DNA of 64,000 nt, from NCBI GenBank assembly GCA_013396655.1, contig WBMV01005979.1, positions 675,744 through 739,743 of the forward strand, read 5' to 3'. Positions 39,839 through 52,407 of the stretch are shown piece after piece. The position numbers and the translations under genes are program-made. How positions within the stretch are numbered: position 1 is the stretch's first letter; every line of letters starts with the position of its first letter. This stretch comes from Campylorhamphus procurvoides (Eukaryota; Chordata; Aves; Passeriformes; Dendrocolaptidae). The notes beneath the pieces are model-generated. The model did no database searches, was not told the origin of the DNA, and saw only the letters and a program-made list of their open reading frames with translations.

Positions 39839-39992
39839 TCACTCCACAAAGTCTGTGATGGACTTTGTCAATAGCAATGAAAATATTATTTTTGTACACA
39901 ACACAATACACCTCATTTCCCAGATGGTAGACAATATTATTATTGCTTGTGGAGGAATTTTACCATTGCTGTCGGCAGCCACATCCCCGACT
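39839..39992 (+). CDS. NBEA: NBEA exon e16
   Basis: 154 bases. T completes AG|T (serine), then 51 codons [20 protein letters not shown]...[11 protein letters not shown], ending in phase 0. Hydrophobic helices typical of the region preceding DUF1088. It ends exactly where the microexon e17 can be inserted. Donor ACT|gtaagt. Confidence 0.97.
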
Positions 39993-41974
39993 GTAAGTAC
40001 AATATTTCCACCTAGTGGTCATATTAGAAATTGTTTTTAATAGTGCAAACCACTATTTGCAGCTGACCTTTCTTCTTGATGGATTCCTGTCCCCTCTCTG
40101 CCAATTTCTTCCAAAAATTTAAATTTATAATCAAAACTGTTACCTTTTCATATAGAGATTGCTTATAATATTTTCCATTTGAAATGCTAATTTTATCAGA
40201 GAAATAGTACTAAGTAAGAATAATATTTCATAGGTATCTATTATTTCATTTAAAGGGAAGACCATTAAGACAATGATTCCTATGACAAAATTGCATGCTT
40301 TATGATGGCTATTCATTGATAGTCATGAATCTGTTTTGCATGGCCTCTATTTGTTTTCATGTCAAATGATACCAAAAGTCATGCCCTCACTACTCTGTTT
40401 GCTTCTTCCTTCAGTAGGTCTTTTCCCCCAATTTCTTTTCTCTTTTTAATCTTGTATTGAAAATAACTTTTATGTTATTATTTATTATTTTATTTGACAG
40501 GTATGAATGCATGGGCTAGAAATTGACTAAACATTAATATGAATTTCAGACAGGCAATTCATTATTTTCACTGTGTTAACTGGAAAAATATTTCTGTAAG
40601 TGAAAGTGAAAGACTTTAATTGTCCCTGGTCACAAGAATGACATCAAAGGTCCCGATTTTGCAAGTGCTTCATTGTAAACGTTGACAAGTATGAGAAAGT
40701 GCACACTGAGCTATCTTGAAATGTAGGCTGTACTATCGGTCTTTAGATAAAGGACATTGGGAGATATTTTTTGAAGCAAACATTTTAGGCATCATTTGAA
40801 AATGATGATGTTTTGACATCTTTTATATAAAAATATAAAATAGGCATGGCATTAATTAGGCTGCAGTTTCACTAAATGGCACCTGTGGGTTTTAGCTCTT
40901 ATCCTGGTTTATGATACTGCAGAGCTATTCTGTGGAATAATCATTTTGGGGTTCACCATTTCCCTCTGTTTATTCTGGATGATATCTGCGTGTGTGTGTA
41001 TATAGATAGTTAGCTGACACAGCTTTATAAATTGTCAAAATATTGTGTGTTGATACTGCCATGCTACAATAGCAATGATTTTCATGTATTGATACAAAAG
41101 AGTGCATTTTTCAAATTTGTGTATTATGCATGCATTTCTCCACTACATGGGGACTTTGTGTATTACCTGAATGCTCAATTTCTTTCCATTTGTTTAGGGC
41201 AATAAAATACAAATAAAGTATTGTGAAGTAAAGTAATTCACTAAAAGATCAGTAGCTGGCTTCAAATTGAATTAATCCTACTCTGTAAAATTGGAAAAAA
41301 AAATTACTTTTTGTCCCAAATGTACAAGGAGGGTCAGATATAATTAATAAAATCACAAATTACTCTCACCTCATCTAGATGATGTTTTCATAATCACGTT
41401 CACCTAACAGAGAACTTCCCTTCAAGTCTGTTCCTGTTCTGTCATTGCCCATCCGTCAGCATTAGCAGGAAGGTGGATTTATTCATCACTGTGACCCATA
41501 CAAAGAGTGCAGCACACCTTTCCTCCTCCTTAGAGAAGGTGCTCTCCCTCAGTATTGTTCTGAATCACAGTTTTGAAGGGAGCAGATGCCCTATTGGGCA
41601 TCAGGCCACTTGTGTATATCCATCATATGATGAACGGGAAGAAGTTTCATACTGATTCTCAGTCTTCTAATACTTGTGCATTTTTGAACTGCTGCAGAGA
41701 AAGTGAATTGATTGCTGGTTCAGAATATATCTCTTCTCAGTCTTGAAAGGGCAGAATAGTCCAGTGCTAGCAATCAGTTACAAAACTCTTACTGTCTTAC
41801 TCTCCTCCTTCCAATAACTGCTAATGGGAAGAGAAAAGAGGTTTGAAAGTGAAAGATTTATATGATGTTTCCACTGCATAAAAACACTTAAAGCAGATCT
41901 GCTAGCGACACTCTGCCAGAGTAACTCTCAACAGACAAAAGAGCAATAGGTTTTCTCCCTCACTGATTCAAAGA

Positions 41975-42215
41975 CTCAGCCACAGAATGGTTGTGGCTGG
42001 AAAGGGGATGCTGGAAGCCATCTGCTCCAGCACCCCTGCTCAGGCAGGGCCACCTAGAGCCAGTTGCCCAGGACTATGTTCAGACAGCTTTTGGCAGTGT
42101 GTAAGGATGGAGACTTCAGCACCTCACTGAGCAACCAGTGCCAGTGCTCTGTCACCCTCACAGTGGAAAAACATTTCTTGATTTTCATGTGGAACGTACT
42201 GTGTTGTAATTAATT
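41975..42215 (-). mobile_element. CR1 LINE 3' fragment
   Basis: CACAGAATGGTTGTGGCTGG, then CACCCCTGCTCAGGCAGGGC, CACCTAGAGCCAGTTGCCCA, GGATGGAGACTTCAGCACCT and GCTCTGTCACCCTCACAGTG. A clear antisense CR1 3' end. Confidence 0.92.
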
Positions 42216-42273
42216 ACATTAATTAATGGGGTGTTATCCACAAGATACAGAGTCCAAATTTTGTGGTGCATCC

Positions 42274-42335
42274 CTTGAATGCCTTCCAACCACAACCATT
42301 CTGTGAGTCTATGTGATTTTGTGATTCAGTAATTT
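42274..42335 (+). mobile_element. CR1 LINE 3' tail
   Basis: CCTTCCAACCACAACCATTC, then TGTGAGTCTATGTGATTTTG with short terminal repeats of the CR1 3' end in sense orientation. Forms an inverted repeat with the start of the neighbouring CR1. Confidence 0.8.
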
Positions 42336-42589
42336 GATGTGGGCATGGTATTAGAAGCATTAGAAGCAGTACTGCACTACCCTTTCCAAAGGAAGCTGTT
42401 CCCAGGCTACATAAGCTGCCTCACCGGGTCAGCCCAAGGACCCAGCTGCTTTAGCATTCTGCCTCCAGCAGTTACTGTTTGCAGCTTACATCAAAATACA
42501 GAAGTCTGAGCAAGCATATTGATTGTTCTAATAAAACTTCATTTCAGCATTTAGGATTTTAACAACTAGAGAAGATGTTTGGGCTGTCA

Positions 42590-42990
42590 TATTTAATAAC
42601 CACTGAGGAATTCATCCTTCTAGACTTTACCTAATCTTTTTTGAAGCTACTTACGCTTTTAGCCTCCATAATATCCTATGGCATTGAGCCTGACAAAGCA
42701 ATTATACATCCTTTGAAACACTTCTTGTCTTTGTTTTTTTAAAGCCTGCTTAAATGCATAAAGACAAGATGTGTCTTACTTTTTATGCTATGAAAGGAGT
42801 TGTTAATCATGTCTTTATTCAGCTCCATATCATTTAAGACTTTGTAGGCTGGAGTCATATCTCCTGGTGTACCTGTTTGAACCCATAGCATCTTCAACTT
42901 GTTTAGTCTCTGATCCTCCCTATTTCTTTTCTGTTGAGCTTTTCTGGGGGTGTCAAAATCCTTATACTTTGTAGCTCCTGTGGAATACAT
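42590..42990 (-). mobile_element. Probable ancient CR1-like fragment
   Basis: Motifs such as AGCCTCCATAATATCCTATG, GGAGTCATATCTCCTGGTG and TTGTTTAGTCTCTGATCCTC resemble the antisense 3' region of old sauropsid CR1 lineages. Diverged, so boundaries and family are uncertain. Confidence 0.5.
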
Positions 42991-44125
42991 ATATTCAATT
43001 TATTAAAAAGTATGAGCTCATTTTAATTTCTTCCTTCTTCACTTTAATGAATGCTGACTCTCCAGTATTGCCACCGAAGGCCTTTTGGGCCCATATTGAA
43101 ATTTCTAAGTAGTAGTTCTTACTTATTTCCTCTTACTGGGTTTTATTTGTGGCATAGGTCATGTATTTACATTTCCTCATAAAAAATAATTTACTTTTTG
43201 GTCTTGAGTAATGAATTATGAGAGCAAAAAGACTACAGAACAGAGTAAAGGTCATTCCACCTTTTAACTTCAGGATGATTAGATCAGGGTTGGAATTCAG
43301 GAAGAGATTAGACTAAATTTAAGTATCCACTTGCTGTACTTATATGTGGCCTAGATTTCTAGCCAGTGGAGGTCTACTCAACTGTAACAAATTATTCAGC
43401 TATCTCTGATGTAGGCATCTACCTGCATCCCTGTAGAGTCCAGCGACTGGAATGATTGTTAACCTGCAGATAAATCTAGCTTCTTTTTATGAGATAACTT
43501 ACTTGTCTAATGGAGAAGGTGATAGACAGAAACACATAATTCCTTTTCACCTGCCTCACAGTCCGACCTGTCCACAGTTCCTTACCTTGATGTGTGAGTC
43601 CAAGTTCAAGCCTGGGATGCTCCTTAAAACAGTCCTAAATTCTGTTGCCAAACTCTCTTCTCAACAATCTGCTTAGTTAGTTGTTCCTACGTGTGTCCTG
43701 TTGCCTCTCATTTTTTTAAAGTCATTTCACCTATTTCTCATTAGTAGAATAGAATATGAGATGCTTGAATTAAGTACATTTGTAGAAAAGAACCAAGGGT
43801 AAATTCAGAAAAATAACTTTCAGAACATCGGAGCAATTGCAGTTTTGGTTTTTACTTCTGTGCAACAGATTCTGTATAGTATTCCCTGCCTTGCTAAAAA
43901 AGTAGTATTGTCACAGTTTCTTTAAAAATATGAATGTTTGGAGAATTTCCCATTTCAAAAAGACTTTTTTTCCCTTTGCATTGTTTTGATTTGGAGTGAA
44001 ATGACATTTCTTCTGGGCTGGGTGGACGATTACTCCATGATTTCTTGTCTGCTGTAGAATGGACAATCTTAGTTGTGGAATTTCCTCACTATTGAATTCT
44101 TGTAGTAGAAATCTGCCTTTTGTCC

Positions 44126-44175
44126 TGTTGTTTTGGGGTTTTTTTTTTGTTCTTTGGCTGGTTGGTTGATGGCGT
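44126..44175. repeat. T/G-rich low-complexity tract
   Basis: TTGTTTTGGGG plus a T-run, then GGCTGGTTGGTTGATGG. Confidence 0.75.
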
Positions 44176-46223
44176 TTTTTTAAACCAGATTAAGATGATC
44201 TGAATAGAAGTCTCTAAATATGAATAGAAAAAAAAAAGAAAAGAAAAACTGCATTATTTTGGTAAAAAAACCACTCACAAATCTGTGAGTGACTCAAGAG
44301 TACAGAAAAGGTTAGATGTTTGTATGGAATACATAGGAAAGTCCACTGCAATCCACAATAATATATTCCCCCAGTTTTAAATATTTCCCTCAATTTCAAT
44401 TCTATACTACCTTAGTCCCTTGTGTTTTTAAAGTGTTGCCAATTATATATATCAAACAATTTGAAATTGAAGCAAATATTAACAAAAAATATGAGCGGAT
44501 TTGTTGGTTTGCAATGTGAATTTGAGTATGTTCCACTTTTGATTCTGATGTCTTGCTTATTAAATTTGGGATATAAGATAACTCTGCCACAATTATAGGG
44601 AGGTCATAAAATATGGGTCCTAATTTCCTTTTTTTTCCTCCTTTCTGTTGGGGAGGTCTTTGAGGCTTTTTAAAAAAGATTACACTCAGAAGGAAGAAAT
44701 TATTAAGACAGTGTTCAAGTGTGTAAAAGGGGACCTGTAAGGAAAAACATTTGCAGAAGATGCTTTCTGTTAATAGAGGCTGATTGCCATATAAAACATC
44801 TTATGTATAAGCTAGCAATTGGAATTAATCATTGCTTGCTACAAGGATAGCAGCTGTGACAAGGACTTAAGGACATTGAGCAAGGCAAAAGAAATTTGAG
44901 GAGTTTAAATCTATGTGACAATTGAGAGTAAATTTCCAGACCACATGCAATCAGTTTGTTTTCCCACTTATTCTATGAGGTGTATAATTCAATTTCTTAC
45001 TTGCAGAATTCAAAACATCAGCTCACAAATTGTGGTCTTAGGGCTTCTGGTGTTATATGAACTGTCCACAAAACTCCATTAAACATTAAAAGATAGTCTC
45101 GTTAGGTCTGTGGATTAAAAGCCAAGAAGTATTTCTTGTGTATAGTGTTAGCAGTATCATGTTCAGGACTGATGTGATACCGCAGGTGCTGTGTGATCTG
45201 TAAAAATTCTGAGGATCACCAGGATCACAGTGATATGAAAATTGTCAGCTAGTAATCAAAATATAATAGCCACATGTTATTTTTTGAGATGCATCCAGCT
45301 ACAAAAAGAGGAAGACTCATTTAAAAACTCTTTAAGCACGGTATTTTCTGTCCCAAAAGGAAAGAAAGCAGTTTGTGTCAGCTTGTTTTTCCTTCTGTTA
45401 GATTAGATTTTTCCACTACTTAAATGACACCAATACTGACATACTGTTGAAAATTCAGTTTCTTTCCCTTTTTGAAACAGAACCAGTGAAAACTTAAGAA
45501 TTTGTTCTTAGCCCTCTGATAACTAAACTAAACTGTAAAAATTTAAAACACATATTTAACTGTGAGCACTGGAATTTGAAGACTAACTCAGTCCAAAGGG
45601 ATTAGTAAATCTTGATATTTTTTTTTCTTGTAGTTCAAAAACATTCTAATATCTAGTTTGATATTGATTTGTGTTGGAGAATTCACACTCAAATGTAATA
45701 TAATAATGAGCTATCTTGTGTTGCTTCCAAGGAAGGGGCATTATGCATGAAGAACCAGTTTGCTTCTTATGATTTATATTTGTTTTGTCAAAGCATTTTA
45801 AACATATTTGCCTCCTTATACAAGGATTAACTACTTTATTACATTTCAGTTGAATGGCTTGTTGTAAAATGCTCATTTCTACATAATCAGTTAAAACATT
45901 GCTTTAGTTTACATTGCTTCATAAAATTACTCTGTGTACTGTATAAAAGATGTACATTGGTTTGGAAGAATCAGTGTTTACATGAATTCCATAAGACAAG
46001 ATTTAAAGTTTTCCTTGTGCATAGCTATCTTTTGGAAGTGTTTATTTTCAAATGTTCATACTGAGCTTAAATGTTTGGCTGTTCTAATTACAAATTAAAC
46101 AAATGTATAATTCCAAGATACTAATTTGTTTCAATTTATCTTGTATTTTTAGTTAACTTAAATAATTTTCTTTTTTCTTTTATTGTTGTGATCTGTTGTC
46201 TGTTTTGTCTGTTGCATGTCCAG

Positions 46224-46232
46224 GGTTCTAAG
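46224..46232 (+). CDS. NBEA: NBEA microexon e17 (9 bases, Gly-Ser-Lys)
   Basis: GGTTCTAAG encodes GSK between ...AATSPT (e16) and TELENIEV (e18), giving [14 protein letters not shown], which is the order I remember for mammalian neurobeachin. Phase 0 at both ends, so inclusion or skipping keeps the frame. The acceptor CATGTCCAG has a TGC at 46213-46215, where SRRM4/nSR100-type neuronal microexon enhancers usually lie. The donor used for the 9-base form is AAG|gttagt. A second, better donor, GCT|gtaagt at 46248, would make a 24-base form (GSKVSIAA). Exon size is known from phase and homology, not from transcripts. Confidence 0.85.
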
Positions 46233-48673
46233 GTTAGTATTGCGGCTGTAAGTTTCAGTTTTTTGCATTTTCAAAAATTCCTTATTTTTGATCATTTAAT
46301 ATTTTGGCTTGGTTTTGTTATTATTCTTACTATTATTTTCCTATATCAGATAGTAAGATGTGAATAGGAATATATTGGATGTAATGATTAGCTTTTCCTA
46401 CCACATTTCCCTTGAGTAACTTAATGCATAGTCAAACACGATGCTTACTGTTAGCTACTTGACTGAATGTAGTATGGTCTGTGAGCTAATTTAAGTTATA
46501 AATGCAGCTGTCAACAGAAAACCTCTTTATGTCCATAACATGTTAATAATGTGGAAGACTTGTTACTGCTCTTGAAGTACACTGAAATGGCAGTAGTCAT
46601 GAAATGGTGATCAGTTCACTTTTCAAAGAGTTTTGGAGCGACTCCTATCTAAAATATTGCTGATACCTGAAGGCAGCCTGATCAGTAATGAAGCTTATTT
46701 TAAATGCTCTTAGAATGTCATTGTGCTGTATTTAACAGGTAGAAGTGATGGTAAGTTTGGTGTAAAAAATTTTTTTTTTCTTCCATCTAGCAGAATTATA
46801 GGGGGAATAGTTAAAAAAAGATTTATTTATTTATTTTAAATTCAAAGCTTGCAAAACTCTTGGTAGAAACACACTGAAGTGTTATATTAAATGAATTTCT
46901 TACATAACTTATGAAAATTTAAAAAAAAAACAGTAGATATTCTGAGAGGTTTAAGGCTATGATTGACACAATAAAGTTGAAAAATTAACAGCAGGCAGTC
47001 AATAGGCTGCAAGCAAGCCTGATTTTATTTCAAGCATGAGTGTGAAGTTCAATTTTCTATAACCACCTATGAGTTTTTCTAGCAGACTGTTATGCAAATG
47101 TATTTTCTTTGGATGAGTACTTTCAAAAAAATCATGTTCCAGTCTGTTATAAAAACCCAGCAACTTATTTTTTCAGAATTTAGGAATACAGCACAAACTA
47201 AACAGGGGAGCCCTGATTCAAGAAGATAGGCTGAAAACCTGTTCTGAGAGTTGTCATTTTACTATTTTTCTGATCTTATTGGGCAGATCAGACAGATGAC
47301 AGCCCTTCCTAAATCCCTCATGTGACTGACATGTTACATCCTTAAGAGAAATTAAATGAAGGGGTATCTATCATTGTGGTGACACATGCCACTTTGCATC
47401 TTTCATCTCTCAAAACAGTTATTTCCGTAATACTGATTGGCACAGTTTACACTTTTCCAATTTTGGATGTAAAAATATTCTAAAAAATAAGTCATGAGTG
47501 AGGCTAAATTTCTAGGAGCATAGAAACAAAGGAATTTTGGGGGCTTTTGCATTTTTTTTTCCTTTGGAAGAAAATGGCTTTAAAAGCACTTTTTTTAAAA
47601 AATAAATACTTCTAAGCAAATTAGTAAAAATAAACAAGCACAATGAAAGTAGTACTTCTCAAAGGGACTAAACTCTGTATTCAGGAAGTGTTGCAATTGG
47701 AAATCTTGTTGGCAATCAATAAGAATCAGCCACCTGAAAACAATTTTTAAAATAGTATTTAGGCATATAATTCTGAACACAGACAAGTACTAAATTTCTG
47801 TTTTCCCTTTTGCCTAGATCCAGAAGTAAAAGTGTTTAAACAGATATATATATATTTTTTTTTTATTTAGACTGACCATTTCCTCACTTATCTGCACTGT
47901 TAGGCATCTGAATGTATTTGCAAACATGGCTCTGGATATCTAAGCATCTTTTTGGAGAAAAACATGACCCCCTTTTAGTTTTCAAAAATATTAACCTCAT
48001 TCAGGCTTTTTCTGGTGCTTCCTATTAAGAAGAGTCTACCCCTACCTTAGGAAAGAAATGGCCACTCTCTGGGAGTGAGCTGCCCCCAGTATCACTTGTC
48101 ACTCCTGTTGTTGAGGGAGCAAAGGTACTCTCTTCTGAGCTACAGGAGAATTGAACTCTGTCAGGTTTCTATATGCTGTAAGCATTCTCAGAGAGAATTG
48201 ATTCATGGAAAGAGGGAAAAATTGTCTGGTTTTCCCCACTCCACTCCTCACATTTACTTGTTTATCTAGAGGAATGTAAAAGAAAAAGCTATACAGAGAG
48301 TAATTCCTTTCATCCATTACCTGTCAGTTTGTATAGCGTATGGAGGAGTGTAAGAGTATGTTGCACCCTGATACACTATGCACTGTTTTACTATCTGCCC
48401 ATATGTTGTCTTTATGTAATTGCTAATAACTTTCTCATTTATATTAGACTTTTTCTCATCTACTACAGCATGTAAATGTAAATAATTTTCTCACTCTTCA
48501 TGCTGTCTTTGAATTTCACTCACAGCTTATGTCAGTGGTGTCAGTATGAGATTTTTAAATAACTTTTCAATGTGTCTGTCATTAAACATAATAATTTAGA
48601 TTTCTATGTGTATGTGACATCTTTATATTTCAAGTGTGTTCAAACTGTTTAATTCAATTATCTCCTTTTAAAG
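46233..48673 (+). other. NBEA intron e17-e18
   Basis: 2.4 kb intron; AT-rich, with no repeat recognised. Short open frames near 48075-48317 have no recognisable product. Confidence 0.8.
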
Positions 48674-48854
48674 ACTGAATTGGAAAATATTGAAGTGACG
48701 CAAGGAATGTCAGCAGAGACAGCAGTAACGTTTCTCAGCCGTCTGATGGCAATGGTTGATGTACTAGTATTTGCCAGTTCTCTAAATTTTAGTGAGATTG
48801 AAGCTGAAAAAAACATGTCTTCTGGAGGTCTGATGCGACAATGCCTAAGGCTTG
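48674..48854 (+). CDS. NBEA: NBEA exon e18
   Basis: 181 bases, entering in phase 0 and leaving one base (G) of a valine codon. It encodes [20 protein letters not shown]...[16 protein letters not shown]. Very conserved in both NBEA and LRBA, and a good anchor for the frame. Acceptor CTTTTAAAG; donor TTG|gtaagt. Confidence 0.97.
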
Positions 48855-49953
48855 GTAAGTCAGCAGACAGTACATATTAAATAATTACTTACAGATCAAT
48901 GAGTTACAGATGGATCGAATGGTGACACTTGTAGGAAAGGACTCGGAGACTATGATGTGATAACATAAAAATCCCATTTATTATTGATTTGATACATTTT
49001 TTAAGGTTGATTCACTTTTATCACAAGAATGACAGATCTGAAATTGTTCTTTCTTATGTATTTCAAACTGTATGTATTTGAGGAGAGTAAAAATATTAAA
49101 TATAAGTAAATGGATAAATGTATTTTATCTTAAAACTGCTTTACTACCTGCATGTTGCAGGTATTCTTATCCAAGTCTCCATGGACTTGTAAGATTGTTC
49201 ATAGTCTTTGTCAGATAAAAAGCATGGGATGCTTGTGCAGATGCTGTAGACCTTAATGTGTGTTGCAACAGTAGGGCACCTCTGTTCAGTATTTACTATT
49301 TGCTTTATAGTCTTATAATTAATGTAGGAAATTAAAATATTTATGACTAACTCAAACTATTCTATGCAAGGTGTATCACTTTCTCTGTATGAACATCCAG
49401 TTTTGACTGTCATCTGACATGATGTTGATTTTGCTGAGGTTATGTCTCACATACTTTTTCATCTCTCAAATGATGAATATTTTTTGTAGGCAGATTATGT
49501 CTTGTTATTATTAATAGCATTTATAATGTCATTGATAATTTTATTTCTCCTGGTATAAAACTTGTGGTTTGTTCTCAATTATCAATTTTTTTATCAAATT
49601 TTCAATTACCGCCTTCCATTTGTTTCTATTCTGGCTGTACATAAATACTTCCAGATATTGAGTGTTGATAGCTGATCAATAACGTGTGACAGCGGCAATT
49701 CAAGGACTAATAATTTTTAAATTTCAATATAGTGATATAGCAGTTACATAAAACATTGAGTTATTCAGCTATAGAATTAAACTATTAAGTCACCATAACA
49801 CTTTATTAGTACTGACAGAGTCTCTAGCGTGAGAACTATGTTGCATTTACTATTTAGACAGACCAAACTAGATGTAGAGACTAGTAATCGACATTCTGGA
49901 TATAATAATGAGAAAATATTCTAATTTATGGTATTTTCATTTCTTCTTCTTAG
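48855..49953 (+). other. NBEA intron e18-e19
   Basis: 1.1 kb AT-rich intron; nothing recognised. Confidence 0.85.
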
Positions 49954-50084
49954 TTTGTTGTGTGGCTGTGAGAAACTGCTTAGAATGTCGGCAAAGGCAA
50001 AGAGAGAGAGTAAACAAGACATCAATAATTGGCAGTAAAACTCAAGATGCTCTTCAGGGTGTAACTGCAGCAGCAGCAGCCAAG
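49954..50084 (+). CDS. NBEA: NBEA exon e19: variable linker
   Basis: 131 bases. TT completes G|TT (valine), then 43 codons CCVAVRNCLECRQRQRERVN, KTSIIGSKTQDALQGV and TAAAAAK, ending in phase 0. The first half is strictly conserved; the second half is the least conserved stretch in the window and ends in a run of GCA/GCC alanine codons. Acceptor TTCTTAG, donor AAG|gtaacc. Confidence 0.95.
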
Positions 50085-51321
50085 GTAACCCAGTCTTCAG
50101 TACCCAATACCAATTACAAGTTTGAACCACTGCTTTTTAGGACTAGAAAATAATTGTAAATGCCTTCTCAAATATGTGGTAAAAGCTTAGTTTTGCTATT
50201 AACTGGTTTAGGGTAAAAATATGTGAGGGGGGTAATATGAAACAAGGAAACTTTAATGCAGTAGTATGACTGGAGAAATTCTAAATAGCTTTCTCACTCT
50301 CAGTCTATTTCTAGAAGAAGGCCCCTTACTCACTTTGGTCATATCTACCTGCATAGTTTATTTATTCTGTCGAGGTCCTTGCAGATTTGATGAAATCCTC
50401 CAATCACATGTTTATTGGTGGAACATCTGAGTCCCAGTAATTTCAACAAACCTTTGCATGCATGCTAGGCAGCAGTATTCACTATCTGATTTTAGGAATG
50501 AAAGGTTTTGAATATTCAATTACAGCTTGGTTTTTCCAGTTTCATTAATCCGTTATTCATCTTTTTTTTTTTTCCTTTTCTCTTTTTTTTTTGTTAACTT
50601 TAAGACTTTGAGAATTCTGAAACTAAAATCTGAATTTGGCATAGTCCATGGCTAGAATACAGCATATTGCATGATGTAAAGGTTTTCTTTTTTTTTTTTT
50701 TGCTACTATATTTTCATTACTACATTCAGTAGTTTTTCTTCTCTAAAGACTCTTTCAGATAGCCTTTACAAATTCAGCTGCTTTCACAATAGTATTTCAT
50801 TAAATCTCACAAAAATGTTACATTTTTCTACATTGTCACAATCAGTGCAATTTAGGCGTTCAGGGCATCATTTGTAATGTATTACTATTTTTTAGTAGCA
50901 GTTATTCTGTAAGTAGTCTGTAATAAATCTCAGTAAAATTAACATAAATTATTTTAAAATATTTCTGTTCAACATTTTCAAACATAGTACACATATTAGA
51001 AAGAATTTATTGTTCTGTATGAAACAGCTTTAATCTGAAACAGACTTTTGTGTGCAAATTATTATCTTAACTCTGGGTAGAGATACAGTTTTTCTGAGCT
51101 ACTGAAAAGATGTAACAATTTATATATAAATAGCTAGTATTAAGAAAATAATTCAAAACATTATTTCTAGAGCCCTTGTCTGAGTATTATGTTGAAAGTA
51201 TGTTACTACTAACATATCATGTAAGATAGATGTAATATTGAAAAAAGTCATATTAAGGTTCTGACAGAAATACTTTGATACTTGGGGGGACCAAGAAAAT
51301 CTTACTACTTTTTATTTTTAG
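50085..51321 (+). other. NBEA intron e19-e20
   Basis: 1.2 kb intron with T-homopolymers at about 50561-50592 and 50689-50701; nothing else recognised. Confidence 0.85.
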
Positions 51322-51429
51322 ACTCCCCTTGAAAATGTCCCTGGCAATCTTTCTCCCATAAAAGACCCTGATAGGCTTCTTCAGGATGTTGATATTAATC
51401 GTCTCCGAGCAGTTGTTTTTCGGGATGTG
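51322..51429 (+). CDS. NBEA: NBEA exon e20
   Basis: 108 bases, phase 0 at both ends, 36 codons ([20 protein letters not shown]...LRAVVFRDV). Acceptor TTATTTTTAG, donor GTG|gtgagt. Strongly conserved; joins directly to [11 protein letters not shown] of e21. Confidence 0.97.
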
Positions 51430-52389
51430 GTGAGTAATATATGGTGTAATTCTTTCTTCTGCAAAATCATCACTTGTATTTTGAAAGAGATTTTGATTGT
51501 ACTGGAATTAAAAATATCTTTCATGCGTTGTGCTTCATATATTACCTGCAAACCATCTGCTAATGGCTTTGTAACTACCAGCCACTTTTTGCACTTTAAA
51601 ATCATATTGGTTAGGCTATTTGAGATTAGTAGTTAATTGAGTTTAACAGTCAGTCTTTATCTTATATTAGCCCAACAATCACAGCCAGAATAAATCAGCT
51701 ATGATCTATGTTGATTAAAATTGTATTACTAAAAGTGTCAGCTACTTGTCCAACCAGAATAGGTGGAAGAATTATTATATTTATTACAGAACTACAATAA
51801 GTTGATTTATAAAGACAATTTTTACTTTTACTAAACATATACATATACTATATATAAATATATATAAAACTGTTTCTCAGATTTTTCTGCAACTGTTTTT
51901 AGCATAACAATGCACTACAATGTGTTTGGTTTTGAATGTAGTACAATAGGAATTATTATTATATACATACAAATATATATGCTATGTTTATACTTCTTCA
52001 GCCTGAGTCCAAGTGGGTTGAAGTGAGAACCGAAATTAGAAATAGCTTTAAAAAGATGAAAGTAGAACTTGACACAAAAAATTATCTGATCATCTGGAAA
52101 GGGCAATCTTCTGTCACCTCTTCATTTTTTTAAGTAGTGAAGAAGGGAATACCAGAAAACATGTTTCTGGCTTTTCTATGAAATAACTTAATAAGACAAT
52201 TTCTAGTTATTTTAAGAATGGCAAAATCAGGCAGCCAATTTAAACAACATACAGAAAACATGAAAAGTAAGCACTGGATTTGTAGTAGAAAGTACATACT
52301 TGTGGAATTGAGACAAAGTGAAACCATGAAACCACTATATGAGTCGATAGAAGCTGAAGTCTTAATTCTAACATGTTGAGTTTTACACC

Positions 52390-52407
52390 ATAATAATAAT
52401 AATAATG
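52390..52407. repeat. AAT microsatellite (short)
   Basis: (AAT)5-6 run. Confidence 0.8.

Larger units (their letters stand above)
39993..46223 (+). other. NBEA intron e16-e17
   Basis: 6.2 kb intron. It has a CR1 pair pointing outward (41975-42215 and 42274-42335), an older CR1-like stretch (42590-42990) and a T/G-rich tract (44126-44175). The last 40 bases before e17 are T/G/C-rich with a TGC close to the acceptor. Confidence 0.8.
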
